From Bradyrhizobium sp. CB2312 (lineage in GTDB: Bacteria; Pseudomonadota; Alphaproteobacteria; Rhizobiales; Xanthobacteraceae): a stretch of DNA of 64,000 bases. The position numbers and the translations under genes are program-made. Positions 10,923-18,649 of this stretch are shown in pieces. The stretch lies in assembly GCF_029714425.1 (NCBI RefSeq), contig NZ_CP121668.1, forward strand, positions 4,423,501-4,487,500, read 5' to 3'. The notes beneath the pieces are model-generated. The model was not told the origin of the DNA and ran no database searches. It saw only the letters and a list, made by a program, of their open reading frames with translations. Each line of letters starts with the position of its first letter. Positions within the stretch are counted from its first letter, which is position 1.

Positions 10923-11557
10923 TCCAGGCAATGGCCGAGCAGTTCGGGATGCGCGGCGCAGATGCGATGTGCACCGGCATCCCGCAGCTCGGCCTCGCTG
11001 CCGTAGCCATAGAGAACGCCGATCGCGGTCATGCCGTTGGTGCGGGCGCCGACCACGTCGTGGCTGCGGTCGCCGATCATGATCGCATCGGCGGGATCGA
11101 CCTTGGCTTGGTCGAGCGCGTAGCGCAGCAGGTCGCGCTTGTCGACGCGCGTGCCATCGAGCTCGGAGCCGAACACGCGCTCGAAATACGGCTTGAGGCC
11201 GAAATGATCGACGATGCGGGTGGCATAGACTGCCGGCTTGCTGGTCGCCACGAACATGCGCTGATGCGTCGCGGCAATCGAGGACAATGTGTCCTTGATC
11301 CCGCCATAGGCCTCGTTCTCGAACAGGCCGACATCGCTGAAGCGCTCGCGATAGAGCAGCAGCGCGCGGTCAGCGAGTTCCGAGCTGCCGGTAAGCTTCT
11401 CCAGGCTGGCATGCAGTGGCGGGCCGATGCACCAGGTCAGTTCGTCCTCGCTCGGCACCGCGACGTTCAGCCGCTCCAGCGCGTACTGGATCGAGCGGGT
11501 GATCCCGGGTTTCGGGTTGGTCAGCGTGCCGTCAAGATCAAAATAGATTGTAGCCAT
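10919..11557 (-). CDS. HAD-family phosphatase, phosphoglycolate phosphatase-like
   Basis: 212 residues with all HAD motifs: motif I FDLDGTLTNPK (nucleophile D7 and acid D9), motif II VATSKP, and motif III/IV with MIGDRSHDV and a preceding conserved Lys. A helical cap lies after motif I (class C1), as in Gph/PgmB-type enzymes. The physiological substrate is not determinable; phosphoglycolate or a nucleotide monophosphate are usual. It is convergent with the oxd gene, overlapping by 4 bases, and divergent from the lytic transglycosylase gene. Confidence 0.9.
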   Translation of the reverse strand: MATIYFDLDGTLTNPKPGITRSIQYALERLNVAVPSEDELTWCIGPPLHASLEKLTGSSELADRALLLYRERFSDVGLFENEAYGGIKDTLSSIAATHQRMFVATSKPAVYATRIVDHFGLKPYFERVFGSELDGTRVDKRDLLRYALDQAKVDPADAIMIGDRSHDVVGARTNGMTAIGVLYGYGSEAELRDAGAHRICAAHPELLGHCLD

Positions 11558-11637
11558 CTGGGCGGGACCAGCGTTGATATCGTCGCCCGTTGCTAGTTGG
11601 CTGGGCCCTCAAGTCAAGGTCCGATTTGTCCGCTATC

Positions 11638-12597
11638 ATGGACGCCATGCGTATAACCCAGGTTATTGCTGTGTTCTGTCTTGCCGTCGCGGTGTCGCCC
11701 GCGCCTGGCCAGGAGACACCGAACCGGTTCGTGCATCCGAGCGTCGAGGAGCTTGCACATCCGCCGGAGAAGCCTGACGCGCGCGAAAGCAATACGCGGG
11801 AATCTATCTGCCTGATTGTGGAGGCGGCCGCGCGCGACAATAACCTGCCGCTGGAGTTCTTCGCCCGCGTGATTTGGCAGGAAAGCCGCTTCCAGGCCGA
11901 TGCGGTGGGGCCGATGACGCGGAGCGGCGAGCACGCCCAGGGGATCGCGCAGTTCATGCCGGGCACCGCGAGCGAGCGCGGGCTCCTCAATCCGTTCAAT
12001 CCGGTGCAGGCGCTGCCGAAGTCGGCCGAATTCTTGAACGAGCTGCGAAACCAGTTCGGCAATCTCGGCCTCGCGGCGGCGGCCTACAATGCGGGACCGC
12101 GCCGGGTCCAGGAATGGCTCGCCGGCACCGGCGGCATGCCGGAGCAGACCCGTAACTATGTCTATGCCATCACCGGCGCGAGCGTCGATGCCTGGGCCAA
12201 GGCCGGCAGCACCGGCAAGGGGCCGCCGAGCTCGCCGCCGACGAGCTGCCGCGATCTGATGGCGCTGCTCAAGCGCGCGCCAAATCCGTTCGTCGCCGAG
12301 CTCGAGCAGCATGTGGAGCTCGCCGCCGCAAAGATCTGGGGCGTGCAGCTCGCGGCCGGCTTCGACCGCAACAAGGCGCTGGCGATGTATTCCCGGGCCG
12401 TCACGAAGCTGAGCGCCGTGATCGGCGAGCGTGATCCGAGCCTGCTGAGCTCCGTGATGCGCAGCCGCGGCACGCGCGCGTTCTATCAGGTGCGCATCGG
12501 CGCGGACACGCGCAACGAGGCGGATGATCTTTGCAATAAGATCCGCAAGGCTGGCGGCGCCTGCTTCGTGCTGAAGAACCGGGGCGTGACCGGGTAG
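11638..12597 (+). CDS. Periplasmic lytic transglycosylase (SLT) with C-terminal SPOR-like domain
   Basis: Cleaves peptidoglycan glycan strands to 1,6-anhydro-muropeptides. After a signal peptide (MRITQVIAVFCLAVAVSPAPG) the SLT/goose-lysozyme fold begins at about residue 50. The catalytic Glu is in IWQESRFQ, followed by QGIAQFMPGTA and AAAYNAGPRRV, all hallmarks of Slt family 1. The last 60 residues (FYQVRIGAD...ACFVLKN) resemble a SPOR domain, which binds denuded glycan at division sites. The start could be 11638 or 11647, both giving the same signal peptide core; an upstream frame to 11590 is not needed. Confidence 0.9.
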   Translation: MDAMRITQVIAVFCLAVAVSPAPGQETPNRFVHPSVEELAHPPEKPDARESNTRESICLIVEAAARDNNLPLEFFARVIWQESRFQADAVGPMTRSGEHAQGIAQFMPGTASERGLLNPFNPVQALPKSAEFLNELRNQFGNLGLAAAAYNAGPRRVQEWLAGTGGMPEQTRNYVYAITGASVDAWAKAGSTGKGPPSSPPTSCRDLMALLKRAPNPFVAELEQHVELAAAKIWGVQLAAGFDRNKALAMYSRAVTKLSAVIGERDPSLLSSVMRSRGTRAFYQVRIGADTRNEADDLCNKIRKAGGACFVLKNRGVTG

Positions 12598-12704
12598 GGC
12601 TTCTGTCTTCTCACGCATGCCAGCCCCGCCGCGCGCTTCCTTGACGCGGGCCGTCGCATTGCCCGTTATGCAGGCACGATTCCGCAACCTCGGCCGGCCC
12701 TCCC

Positions 12705-13445
12705 TTGGCGCTTCCTCCGCTCGATTCACCTCAATGGCAAAGCCCGTGGCGCGCCTTTGGCTGGGGGCTGCGCTCGATCACGCAGACGATCCTCACGCTC
12801 GTCCTGTTCGCGACCTATCTCGGCATCGGTGCGCTGGCCCATGACAGCCATTTCAGCCTGCTCTGGGCGCTCTGCTCGACGCTGTTCGTCTGGGCAGGCC
12901 CGGCGCAGATCATTTTGATCACCACGCTCGGCTCGGGCGCCACCATCATCCAGTCGGCGATCGCGGTCACTGTCAGCGCCATCCGTCTGTTTCCGATGGT
13001 GGTCTCGGTGCTGCCGCTGATGCGCACGCCGACGACCAAGCGGCGGGAGCTGTTCTTCGCGGCGCATCTCACCGCCGTGACGCTGTGGGTCGAATGCCAT
13101 CGCTTCCTGCCGCAGGTGCCGCGCGAGCGGCGGATCGCCTTCGTCAATGGACTGGGCTTTGGTCTGGTCTCGGTGTGTCTCACCGCCAACACGGTCGGCT
13201 ATTTCCTCGCCGCCAACCTGACGCAGACGCTGGGCGCGGCGATCCTGATGCTGACGCCGCTGTCGTTCCTGTTCTCGACCGCGCGCAACAGCCGGGAGGC
13301 CGCCGACGTCGTCGCGCTGGCGCTTGGCGTTCTGCTCTATCCGCTGGCCGCGAAGATGGATTCCGGCCTCGACATCCTCGTCAGCGGCCTTGTGGCCGGC
13401 ACCATCGCCTATGGCGTGCACTGGTGGCGGGAGGTACGCGCATGA
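12705..13445 (+). CDS. azlC: AzlC-family branched-chain amino acid exporter, large subunit
   Basis: A 246-residue inner-membrane protein with about seven hydrophobic segments and the AzlC fold (WAGPAQIILITTLGSGA, then RLFPMVVSVLPLM). With AzlD it forms a two-component exporter for branched-chain amino acids and their analogues in characterised members. The start is a TTG at 12705 with no clear ribosome site, so the N-terminus is uncertain by a few residues. Its stop codon overlaps the azlD start in ATGA, indicating translational coupling. Confidence 0.88.
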   Translation: MALPPLDSPQWQSPWRAFGWGLRSITQTILTLVLFATYLGIGALAHDSHFSLLWALCSTLFVWAGPAQIILITTLGSGATIIQSAIAVTVSAIRLFPMVVSVLPLMRTPTTKRRELFFAAHLTAVTLWVECHRFLPQVPRERRIAFVNGLGFGLVSVCLTANTVGYFLAANLTQTLGAAILMLTPLSFLFSTARNSREAADVVALALGVLLYPLAAKMDSGLDILVSGLVAGTIAYGVHWWREVRA

Positions 13446-13792
13446 GCTACGCACAGCTCATCGGCGACTGGCATGCGCTCGTTGTGCTGTTCGTCACCGG
13501 CGTCGTTCCCAACCAGATCTGGCGCATGCTGGGCCTGTGGTTCGGCGGCGGCATCGACGAGGGCTCCGAGTTGCTGGTCTGGGTGAGGGCGGTCGCGACC
13601 GCGATCCTGGCCGGCGTCATCGCCCAGATCGTGGTCCAGCCGCCTGGCGCGCTGGCTAGCGTGCCGGATGCCCTGCGCTACGGTGCGGTCGGCGCCGGCC
13701 TCGTCGTCTTCCTGCTGACCCGCCGCTCGATTTTCGCGGGCGTGGTGACCGGCGAACTCTTCATGCTGGCCGGCAAATGGTGGTTGGGCTAA
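13442..13792 (+). CDS. azlD: AzlD-family branched-chain amino acid exporter, small subunit
   Basis: A 116-residue membrane protein with about four hydrophobic segments, the size of AzlD. It begins MSYAQLIGDWHALVV and contains the NQIWRMLGLWFG segment expected near the first loop. The start is fixed by the ATGA overlap with azlC. It is required together with AzlC for export in characterised systems. trmO follows 32 bases downstream in the same direction and may be co-transcribed. Confidence 0.85.
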   Translation: MSYAQLIGDWHALVVLFVTGVVPNQIWRMLGLWFGGGIDEGSELLVWVRAVATAILAGVIAQIVVQPPGALASVPDALRYGAVGAGLVVFLLTRRSIFAGVVTGELFMLAGKWWLG

Positions 13793-13824
13793 AACCGCCG
13801 GCGAACAGCTAAGGAACTGGAAAT

Positions 13825-14316
13825 ATGGTTCGCGAAAACGAGCTCCGCGAGGGCGAGGTCGCCATCGAGCTGCCGCCTGTGGAGGATGCCGGCCTGGTCT
13901 TCATCGGCCGCATTCGCACGCCCTGGACCTCGCGGCTGGAGACGCCGCGGCAGGGCCGCCACGACGGCCCGATCTGCCGGCTCGAGATCTTTGAGCCGTT
14001 CGTGCCGGCCATCAAGGGGGTCGACTTCTACAGCAATCTCGAAGTGCTGTACTGGCTCGACAAGTCGCGCCGCGACATCATCCTGCAAAGCCCGAAGAAC
14101 AACGAGAAAACCCGCGGCACCTTCTCGCTGCGCTCGCCGGTGCGGCCCAATCCGATCGGGACCTCGATCGTGAAGCTGGTCGGCATCGAGGGAAATACGA
14201 TTCTGGTGCGCGGCCTCGACTGTCTCGACAACACGCCGCTGATCGACATCAAGCCTGATCGCTGCGAGTTCACCCCGCTGGCCGCGCCGCAGCCGGGGGA
14301 CTTTCAGACGGAGTGA
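13825..14316 (+). CDS. trmO: tRNA (N6-threonylcarbamoyladenosine(37)-N6)-methyltransferase TrmO
   Basis: A 163-residue member of the TsaA/YaeB/TrmO family. TrmO methylates t6A37 to m6t6A37 in tRNA-Thr using SAM bound to a single-sheeted beta-barrel. The family signature is visible as SPVRPNPIGTS near residue 108, preceded by FIGRIRTPW at the start of the barrel. An AAGGAACT ribosome site precedes the ATG. Length is nearer the short TrmO form (archaeal/alpha type) than the 235-residue E. coli protein, so a role in the same modification is inferred. Confidence 0.87.
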   Translation: MVRENELREGEVAIELPPVEDAGLVFIGRIRTPWTSRLETPRQGRHDGPICRLEIFEPFVPAIKGVDFYSNLEVLYWLDKSRRDIILQSPKNNEKTRGTFSLRSPVRPNPIGTSIVKLVGIEGNTILVRGLDCLDNTPLIDIKPDRCEFTPLAAPQPGDFQTE

Positions 14317-14335
14317 GGGGGCACCGCTCCAACCC

Positions 14336-14422
14336 CGTCATTGCGAGGAGCTCTTGCGACGAAGCAATCCAGACTGTTTCTGCGGAGGCAGTCTGGATTG
14401 CTTCGCTTCGCTCGCAATGACG
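14336..14422. repeat. Dispersed palindromic repeat, family B
   Basis: cgtcattgcgag at the left pairs with ctcgcaatgacg at the right, and an inner stem pairs gcaatccagactg with cagtctggattgc. The whole folds as one long hairpin between the convergent trmO and HIT genes, where it may act as a bidirectional terminator. A second diverged copy lies at 57120-57240. Confidence 0.85.
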
Positions 14423-14433
14423 AGCGGAGAGAC

Positions 14434-14862
14434 CTAGCCCGCCTTCAGGGCCACGATCAGCTTGGTCGCGTTCTCTTCCAGCACCTTGACGTCTTCCTTG
14501 CGGCTCGCGGGCGGCAGCATCGCGACGCCATCGTGGCGCGGCATCACGTGCATGTGGAGATGAAACACCACCTGTCCGCCGGCAGGCTCGTTGAACTGCT
14601 GCACGGTGATGCCGTCGGCCTCGAACGCCTTCATCGCTGCGGCCGCGATCTTGTGCGCGCCGCGCGCGACATGGGCGTAGTCGTCCGGCTGGATGTCGAG
14701 GATGTTGCGAGCAGGGGCCTTGGGGATCACCAGGGTGTGGCCAGGCACGCGCGGCATGATGTCGAGGAAGGCGAAGACATGCTCGTCCTCGTAGACCTTG
14801 TAGCAGGGAAACTCGCCGCGCAGGATCTTTGCGAAGATGTTATTGGGGTCGTAGGCGGTCAT
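14434..14862 (-). CDS. HIT family nucleotide hydrolase/transferase
   Basis: 142 residues with the histidine triad HLHMHVMP near residue 100 and the Hint/PKCI-type N-terminus IFAKILRGEFPCYKVYEDE. Such proteins are purine nucleotide phosphoramidases or dinucleotide hydrolases in the cytoplasm. The specific substrate is unknown. It is transcribed in the same direction as the FemAB-like gene upstream (50-base gap) and could be in one transcript with it. Confidence 0.93.
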   Translation of the reverse strand: MTAYDPNNIFAKILRGEFPCYKVYEDEHVFAFLDIMPRVPGHTLVIPKAPARNILDIQPDDYAHVARGAHKIAAAAMKAFEADGITVQQFNEPAGGQVVFHLHMHVMPRHDGVAMLPPASRKEDVKVLEENATKLIVALKAG

Positions 14863-14912
14863 GGCGGGGCTCCCAAGATTTTGCGCTTACTGTCACCAGC
14901 GGCGGCACATCG

Positions 14913-16154
14913 TCAAGGCGCCTCGCCGATGCCTTTGCGGAACGGGCCGAGCTCGGCGAGCTCCCGTCCGGCTTCCGCGACATAGGCACGCTCGCGCTTG
15001 AGGTAATCGTCGATGGCGCGGCGCAGGCCGGGATCGGCGATGAAATGGGCGGAATGGGTCGTGCGCGGCAGGTAGCCGCGCGCGATCTTGTGCTCGCCTT
15101 GAGCGCCGGCCTCGACATGGGTGAGGCCGCGCTTGATGGCGAAATCGATCGCCTGGTAGTAGCAGACCTCGAAATGCAGGAAGGGATGATGCTCGACCGC
15201 GCCCCAGTTGCGGCCGAACAGCGTGTCGGAGCCGATGAAGTTGATCGCGCCCGCGATCCAGCGCTCGTTGCGGCGGGCCATCACCAGCAGCACGTCATCG
15301 CTCATGGTCTCGCCGACGAGCGAAAAGAATTCGCGCGTCAGGTAAGGCCGGCCCCACTTGCGCGAGCCCGTCTCCATGTAGAACGCGAAGAACGCGTCCC
15401 AGGCGTCCTCGGTGATGTCCTTGCCGGTGAGCCAGTGGATGGTGATGCCGGCCGCCAGCGCATCGCGCCGCTCGCGCTTGATCGATTTGCGGTGGCGCGA
15501 ATTCAGTGTCGCCAGAAAATCGTCAAAACTCGCAAAGCCCTCGTTGCGCCAATGGAACTGCTGGTCGGTGCGCTGGAGGAAGCCGTGCTGGGCAAGCAGC
15601 TTCCACTCCGCCTCGCGGGCGAAAGTGACGTGCACCGAGGAGGCCTTGCTGACGCCGCACAGCGCCACCAACCCGCTCGCCAGCGCCTCGGTGATGCGCC
15701 CGCGATCGACACCGTCGCGCACCAGCAGGCGCGGGCCCGTGGCCGGCGTGAAGGGAACCGAGACCTGGAGCTTCGGATAATAGCGTCCGCCGGCGCGCTC
15801 ATAGGCGTCCGCCCAGCCGCGGTCGAAGACGTATTCGCCCTGGCTGTGTGATTTCAGATAGCAGGGCACCACTCCGGCGACGCGGCCGTCGAGCTTGGCG
15901 ACGAGATGCCGTGGACCCCAGCCGGTGCGGATCGTTGCCGAGCCCGATTTCTCGACGGCAGATAAAAATGCGTGTGAGACGAACGGGTTATAGGCCGGTT
16001 TTGAGAGGCCGAGGGAGCCGCCTGGAAGAGCGGATGAGGTTCCCGCGCTAACCCCGTTGCACTTGCCGCCGGGATTGGCGCAGGCGTCCCAATCCTCGGC
16101 AGACACCTCGCCAATAGAAGGGACCGCCTCGAGCGTGATTTCAGATGATGCCAT
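14913..16154 (-). CDS. FemAB-like/GNAT-fold protein (DUF482)
   Basis: A 413-residue protein of the PF04339 (FemAB-like, once DUF482) family, recognised from YNPFVSHAFLSAVEKSGSA near the N-terminus and HFEVCYYQAIDFAIKRGL and VEAGAQGEHKIARGY near the C-terminus. Two tandem GNAT-like halves are expected. Members are proposed aminoacyl or acyl transferases related to peptidoglycan-bridge FemAB enzymes, but the function is not established. The start chosen is MASSEITLE at 16154; the upstream 17 codons lack family resemblance. The HIT gene follows. Confidence 0.85.
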   Translation of the reverse strand: MASSEITLEAVPSIGEVSAEDWDACANPGGKCNGVSAGTSSALPGGSLGLSKPAYNPFVSHAFLSAVEKSGSATIRTGWGPRHLVAKLDGRVAGVVPCYLKSHSQGEYVFDRGWADAYERAGGRYYPKLQVSVPFTPATGPRLLVRDGVDRGRITEALASGLVALCGVSKASSVHVTFAREAEWKLLAQHGFLQRTDQQFHWRNEGFASFDDFLATLNSRHRKSIKRERRDALAAGITIHWLTGKDITEDAWDAFFAFYMETGSRKWGRPYLTREFFSLVGETMSDDVLLVMARRNERWIAGAINFIGSDTLFGRNWGAVEHHPFLHFEVCYYQAIDFAIKRGLTHVEAGAQGEHKIARGYLPRTTHSAHFIADPGLRRAIDDYLKRERAYVAEAGRELAELGPFRKGIGEAP

Positions 16155-16207
16155 CGAGCCCAAGATCGTGCATTGCAGCAGCGACTTCAAGGGTGGGACC
16201 ATCATGC

Positions 16208-16954
16208 CTACGGCACGAATCCCTCAAAGATCATCTGATCGGCATACTGCCCGACCCGCGTCCGCTGCTCGGGTGTGCGCACGGTCCAGCCCAGCAGGGC
16301 GCAGCCGAACAGATTGCGGGCGATCCAGGGGGCGGGGGCTGGGAGGTGGTCGACCTTGAAGGCGACGAAATGCGGCTGGGTCTGAAAGCCGTGGCGCAGG
16401 TACAGCATGCTGTCGCGCTGCTCTTGCGTCAGGTAGGCCCAGTACTCGTCCTCATAGGTCCGCTGCGCGACGATGCCGCGCGGGCGGCTCGGCAACAGCT
16501 CGCGCAGCGCCAGCACCTGGTCGGGATCGAAGGACATGCCGACGGCGGGGCCGTCATAGGACGCCAGCACCTCGGCCATCCGCTTCACCAGCTTGCGGTC
16601 GCCGCCAAAATGGCTCTTCACCTCGATCACCAGCGGCACGCGGCCGGCGACCATGGCGCAGAGGTCGGACAGCGACATCATCCGCTCGTCGGTGTCCTTG
16701 AACTTGATCGCCCTCAGCTCCGCTGCGGTCTTCGAGACCACCTCGCTCGTCGCCTCGGTGAGGCGGCCGAGCGCGTGGTCGTGATGGATCATCGCCTCGC
16801 CGTCGGCTGAGAGCTGGATGTCGACCTCGATCGCGAAATTGCCCGCGATCGCAGCCTGCACCGCGCCCGGCATGTTCTCGACGATGCCGCGCGAAATGTC
16901 GTGCAGGCCGCGATGAGCGACCGGTCGGGCTGTCAGCCAATCCGGAGCGCGCAT
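16208..16954 (-). CDS. Glycerophosphodiester phosphodiesterase
   Basis: Hydrolyses glycerophosphodiesters to glycerol-3-phosphate and an alcohol. The 248-residue TIM-barrel has the GDPD catalytic set: AHRGLHD (general base His-Arg), the conserved E/D pair in NFAIEVDIQLS, and IHHDHALGRL. The ATG at 16954 gives MRAPDWLTARPVAHRG; a TTG at 16963 would overlap the stop of the upstream RidA gene. Either way the two genes are tightly coupled. Without a signal peptide it should be cytoplasmic. Confidence 0.92.
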   Translation of the reverse strand: MRAPDWLTARPVAHRGLHDISRGIVENMPGAVQAAIAGNFAIEVDIQLSADGEAMIHHDHALGRLTEATSEVVSKTAAELRAIKFKDTDERMMSLSDLCAMVAGRVPLVIEVKSHFGGDRKLVKRMAEVLASYDGPAVGMSFDPDQVLALRELLPSRPRGIVAQRTYEDEYWAYLTQEQRDSMLYLRHGFQTQPHFVAFKVDHLPAPAPWIARNLFGCALLGWTVRTPEQRTRVGQYADQMIFEGFVP

Positions 16955-16959
16955 GCGCC

Positions 16960-17427
16960 TCAAGCGACCTCGAACACGCCTTCGACCTCGACCGCCGCAT
17001 CCGCGGGCAGCGAGGCGACACCGACGGTGGTGCGAGCATGGCGGCCCTTGTCACCGAAGGCGGCGACCATCAGGTCGGAGGCGCCGTTCAGCACCTTCGG
17101 CCCGTCCAAAAAGTCCGGCGCAGAGTTGATGAAGCCGCCGAGGCGCACCACGCGCACGACCTTGTCGAGCTCGCCGAGCGCTGCCTTGACCTGGGCCAGC
17201 AGGTTGACCGCGCAGCCGCGCGCGGCCGCGGCACCGTCCTCGATCGAGACGCCGGCGCCGAGCTTACCCTTGGCGATCAGCTTGCCGGCGGGGTCGAAGC
17301 AGACCTGGCCGGAGACGAACAGCAGATTGCCGGTGCGCACGAACGGCACGTAATTGGCCACCGGGGTGGGGGCCTCATGCAGCTTGATGCCCTGTTCCGC
17401 CAGTTTCTGCTCGACCGTGCCCGCCAT
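16960..17427 (-). CDS. RidA family protein (YjgF/YER057c/UK114)
   Basis: 155 residues matching the longer RidA-like subfamily: VSGQVCFDPAGKLIAKGKLG in the first half and LGGFINSAPDFLDGPKVLNGASDLM in the second. RidA proteins are trimers that hydrolyse reactive enamine/imine intermediates from PLP enzymes, but this subfamily lacks the canonical Arg-containing NVVRT-type motif, so the activity is uncertain. The ATG at 17427 (MAGTVEQKLAEQGI) is preferred over upstream starts without family resemblance. It is divergent from eipB and coupled to the GDPD gene. Confidence 0.88.
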   Translation of the reverse strand: MAGTVEQKLAEQGIKLHEAPTPVANYVPFVRTGNLLFVSGQVCFDPAGKLIAKGKLGAGVSIEDGAAAARGCAVNLLAQVKAALGELDKVVRVVRLGGFINSAPDFLDGPKVLNGASDLMVAAFGDKGRHARTTVGVASLPADAAVEVEGVFEVA

Positions 17428-17681
17428 GTTCGACCTCGTTGTCCAAAAATTCGTCCAGGATTCCTCAGCCCGGGCGCTATCTGTTGGCCCGGCGCGTCCT
17501 GTTTCGCCCATCGTACCGCCACATGCAAGCAACCGGAGGCACCGCATTTTGTTGAGGCAGGGCAGGCGGTTCAACGCAAAGGCCGCAACTTTACGTGAAA
17601 CGGCCTCAGTTGCGACGCAATGGAACAGTCATTAAAATGTCGAATCTGCGCTCGCCAAGGACGCGTCCCCAAGGAACAGAC

Positions 17682-18527
17682 ATGGTGCACCTTTTCCGGA
17701 CTTCGCTCGGTGTGATGGCGCTCGCTGCGGCCAGTTTCGGCCCTGGCTGCGGGGCGCAGGCCGCCAACGGTCCGTTCCTCGCGCACCAGGCGCTGTACGA
17801 TTTGAGCCTGGTGAAATCGCGCTCCAATTCGATCAACAGCGCGCGCGGCCGCATTCTCTACAACTTCACCGGGAGTGCCTGCGAGGGCTACACCTCGGAA
17901 TTCCGCCAGGTCTCCGAGCTCGACAGCGGCGAGGGCAAGGTCACGCTCAGTGACCTCCGCTCCAATTCCTGGGAGGATGCCGCGGGAAAAAGCTACCGCT
18001 TCAAGATCGAGACGCGGATGAACGAGGCCGATGCCGGCCGGGTCGACGGCTCGGCGGAGCGCGACGGCGACCACATCAACGTCAAGCTGAAGCTGCCGGC
18101 ACCCAAGACCTTCACCCTCGACGGCAAGATCGTGTTCCCGACCGAGCAGATCCAGCGCATCATCGCGGCGGCAAAGGACGGCAAGTCGCTGCTCGAGCTC
18201 TCCGTCTATGACGGCTCGGACGACGGCCAGAAAGTCTACAACACGCTGACCGTGATCGGCCAGCCGATCCCCGCCGACCGCACGATCTCGTCCGATCCGT
18301 CGACCTCCGACGAGCACATGAAGTCGCTCAAGCGCTGGCCCGTCACCGTCAGCTATTTCGACCGCGAGTCCCAGCAGAAGGAAGGCGAGCAGACCCCGGT
18401 TTACGCGATGGCGTTCGAGCTCTACGAGAACGGCGTCTCCCGCCAGCTCGTGCTCGACTACAATGATTTCGTCATTTCCGGCGCCATGGGCAAGTTCGAC
18501 GTCAAGGACAGCAATCCCTGTAACTGA
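17682..18527 (+). CDS. eipB: EipB-type periplasmic envelope integrity protein (DUF1849)
   Basis: A 281-residue secreted protein. A signal peptide (FRTSLGVMALAAAS, cut near AQA) is followed by the EipB beta-spiral domain. Both conserved cysteines are present, one in SACEGYTSEFRQ and one at the C-terminus (SNPCN), which form the single disulfide in EipB of Brucella. EipB is a conserved alphaproteobacterial periplasmic protein needed for envelope integrity. A weak AAGGAAC ribosome site precedes the ATG at 17682. It is divergent from ridA and ends before a hairpin shared with the adhesin gene. Confidence 0.9.
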   Translation: MVHLFRTSLGVMALAAASFGPGCGAQAANGPFLAHQALYDLSLVKSRSNSINSARGRILYNFTGSACEGYTSEFRQVSELDSGEGKVTLSDLRSNSWEDAAGKSYRFKIETRMNEADAGRVDGSAERDGDHINVKLKLPAPKTFTLDGKIVFPTEQIQRIIAAAKDGKSLLELSVYDGSDDGQKVYNTLTVIGQPIPADRTISSDPSTSDEHMKSLKRWPVTVSYFDRESQQKEGEQTPVYAMAFELYENGVSRQLVLDYNDFVISGAMGKFDVKDSNPCN

Positions 18528-18573
18528 GCGTCGACTCCCGACGCACGTAGGCGAGCCAACAGCCCGAAGTAAA

Positions 18574-18602
18574 AGGGCGCAGCCTCGGAAAGGCTGCGCC
18601 CT
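18574..18602. terminator. Bidirectional terminator between eipB and repeat-adhesin gene
   Basis: A perfect 12-bp stem, agggcgcagcct / aggctgcgccct, with a 5-base loop. Read on the minus strand it is followed by TTTT, so it best fits the end of the strand-loop-strand protein transcript; it also lies 47 bases past the eipB stop. Confidence 0.85.
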
Positions 18603-18649
18603 CGATGTTTCAGGGCAGGCGGAGCCGGGCTCCGCCGCCCGTGTCGCGA

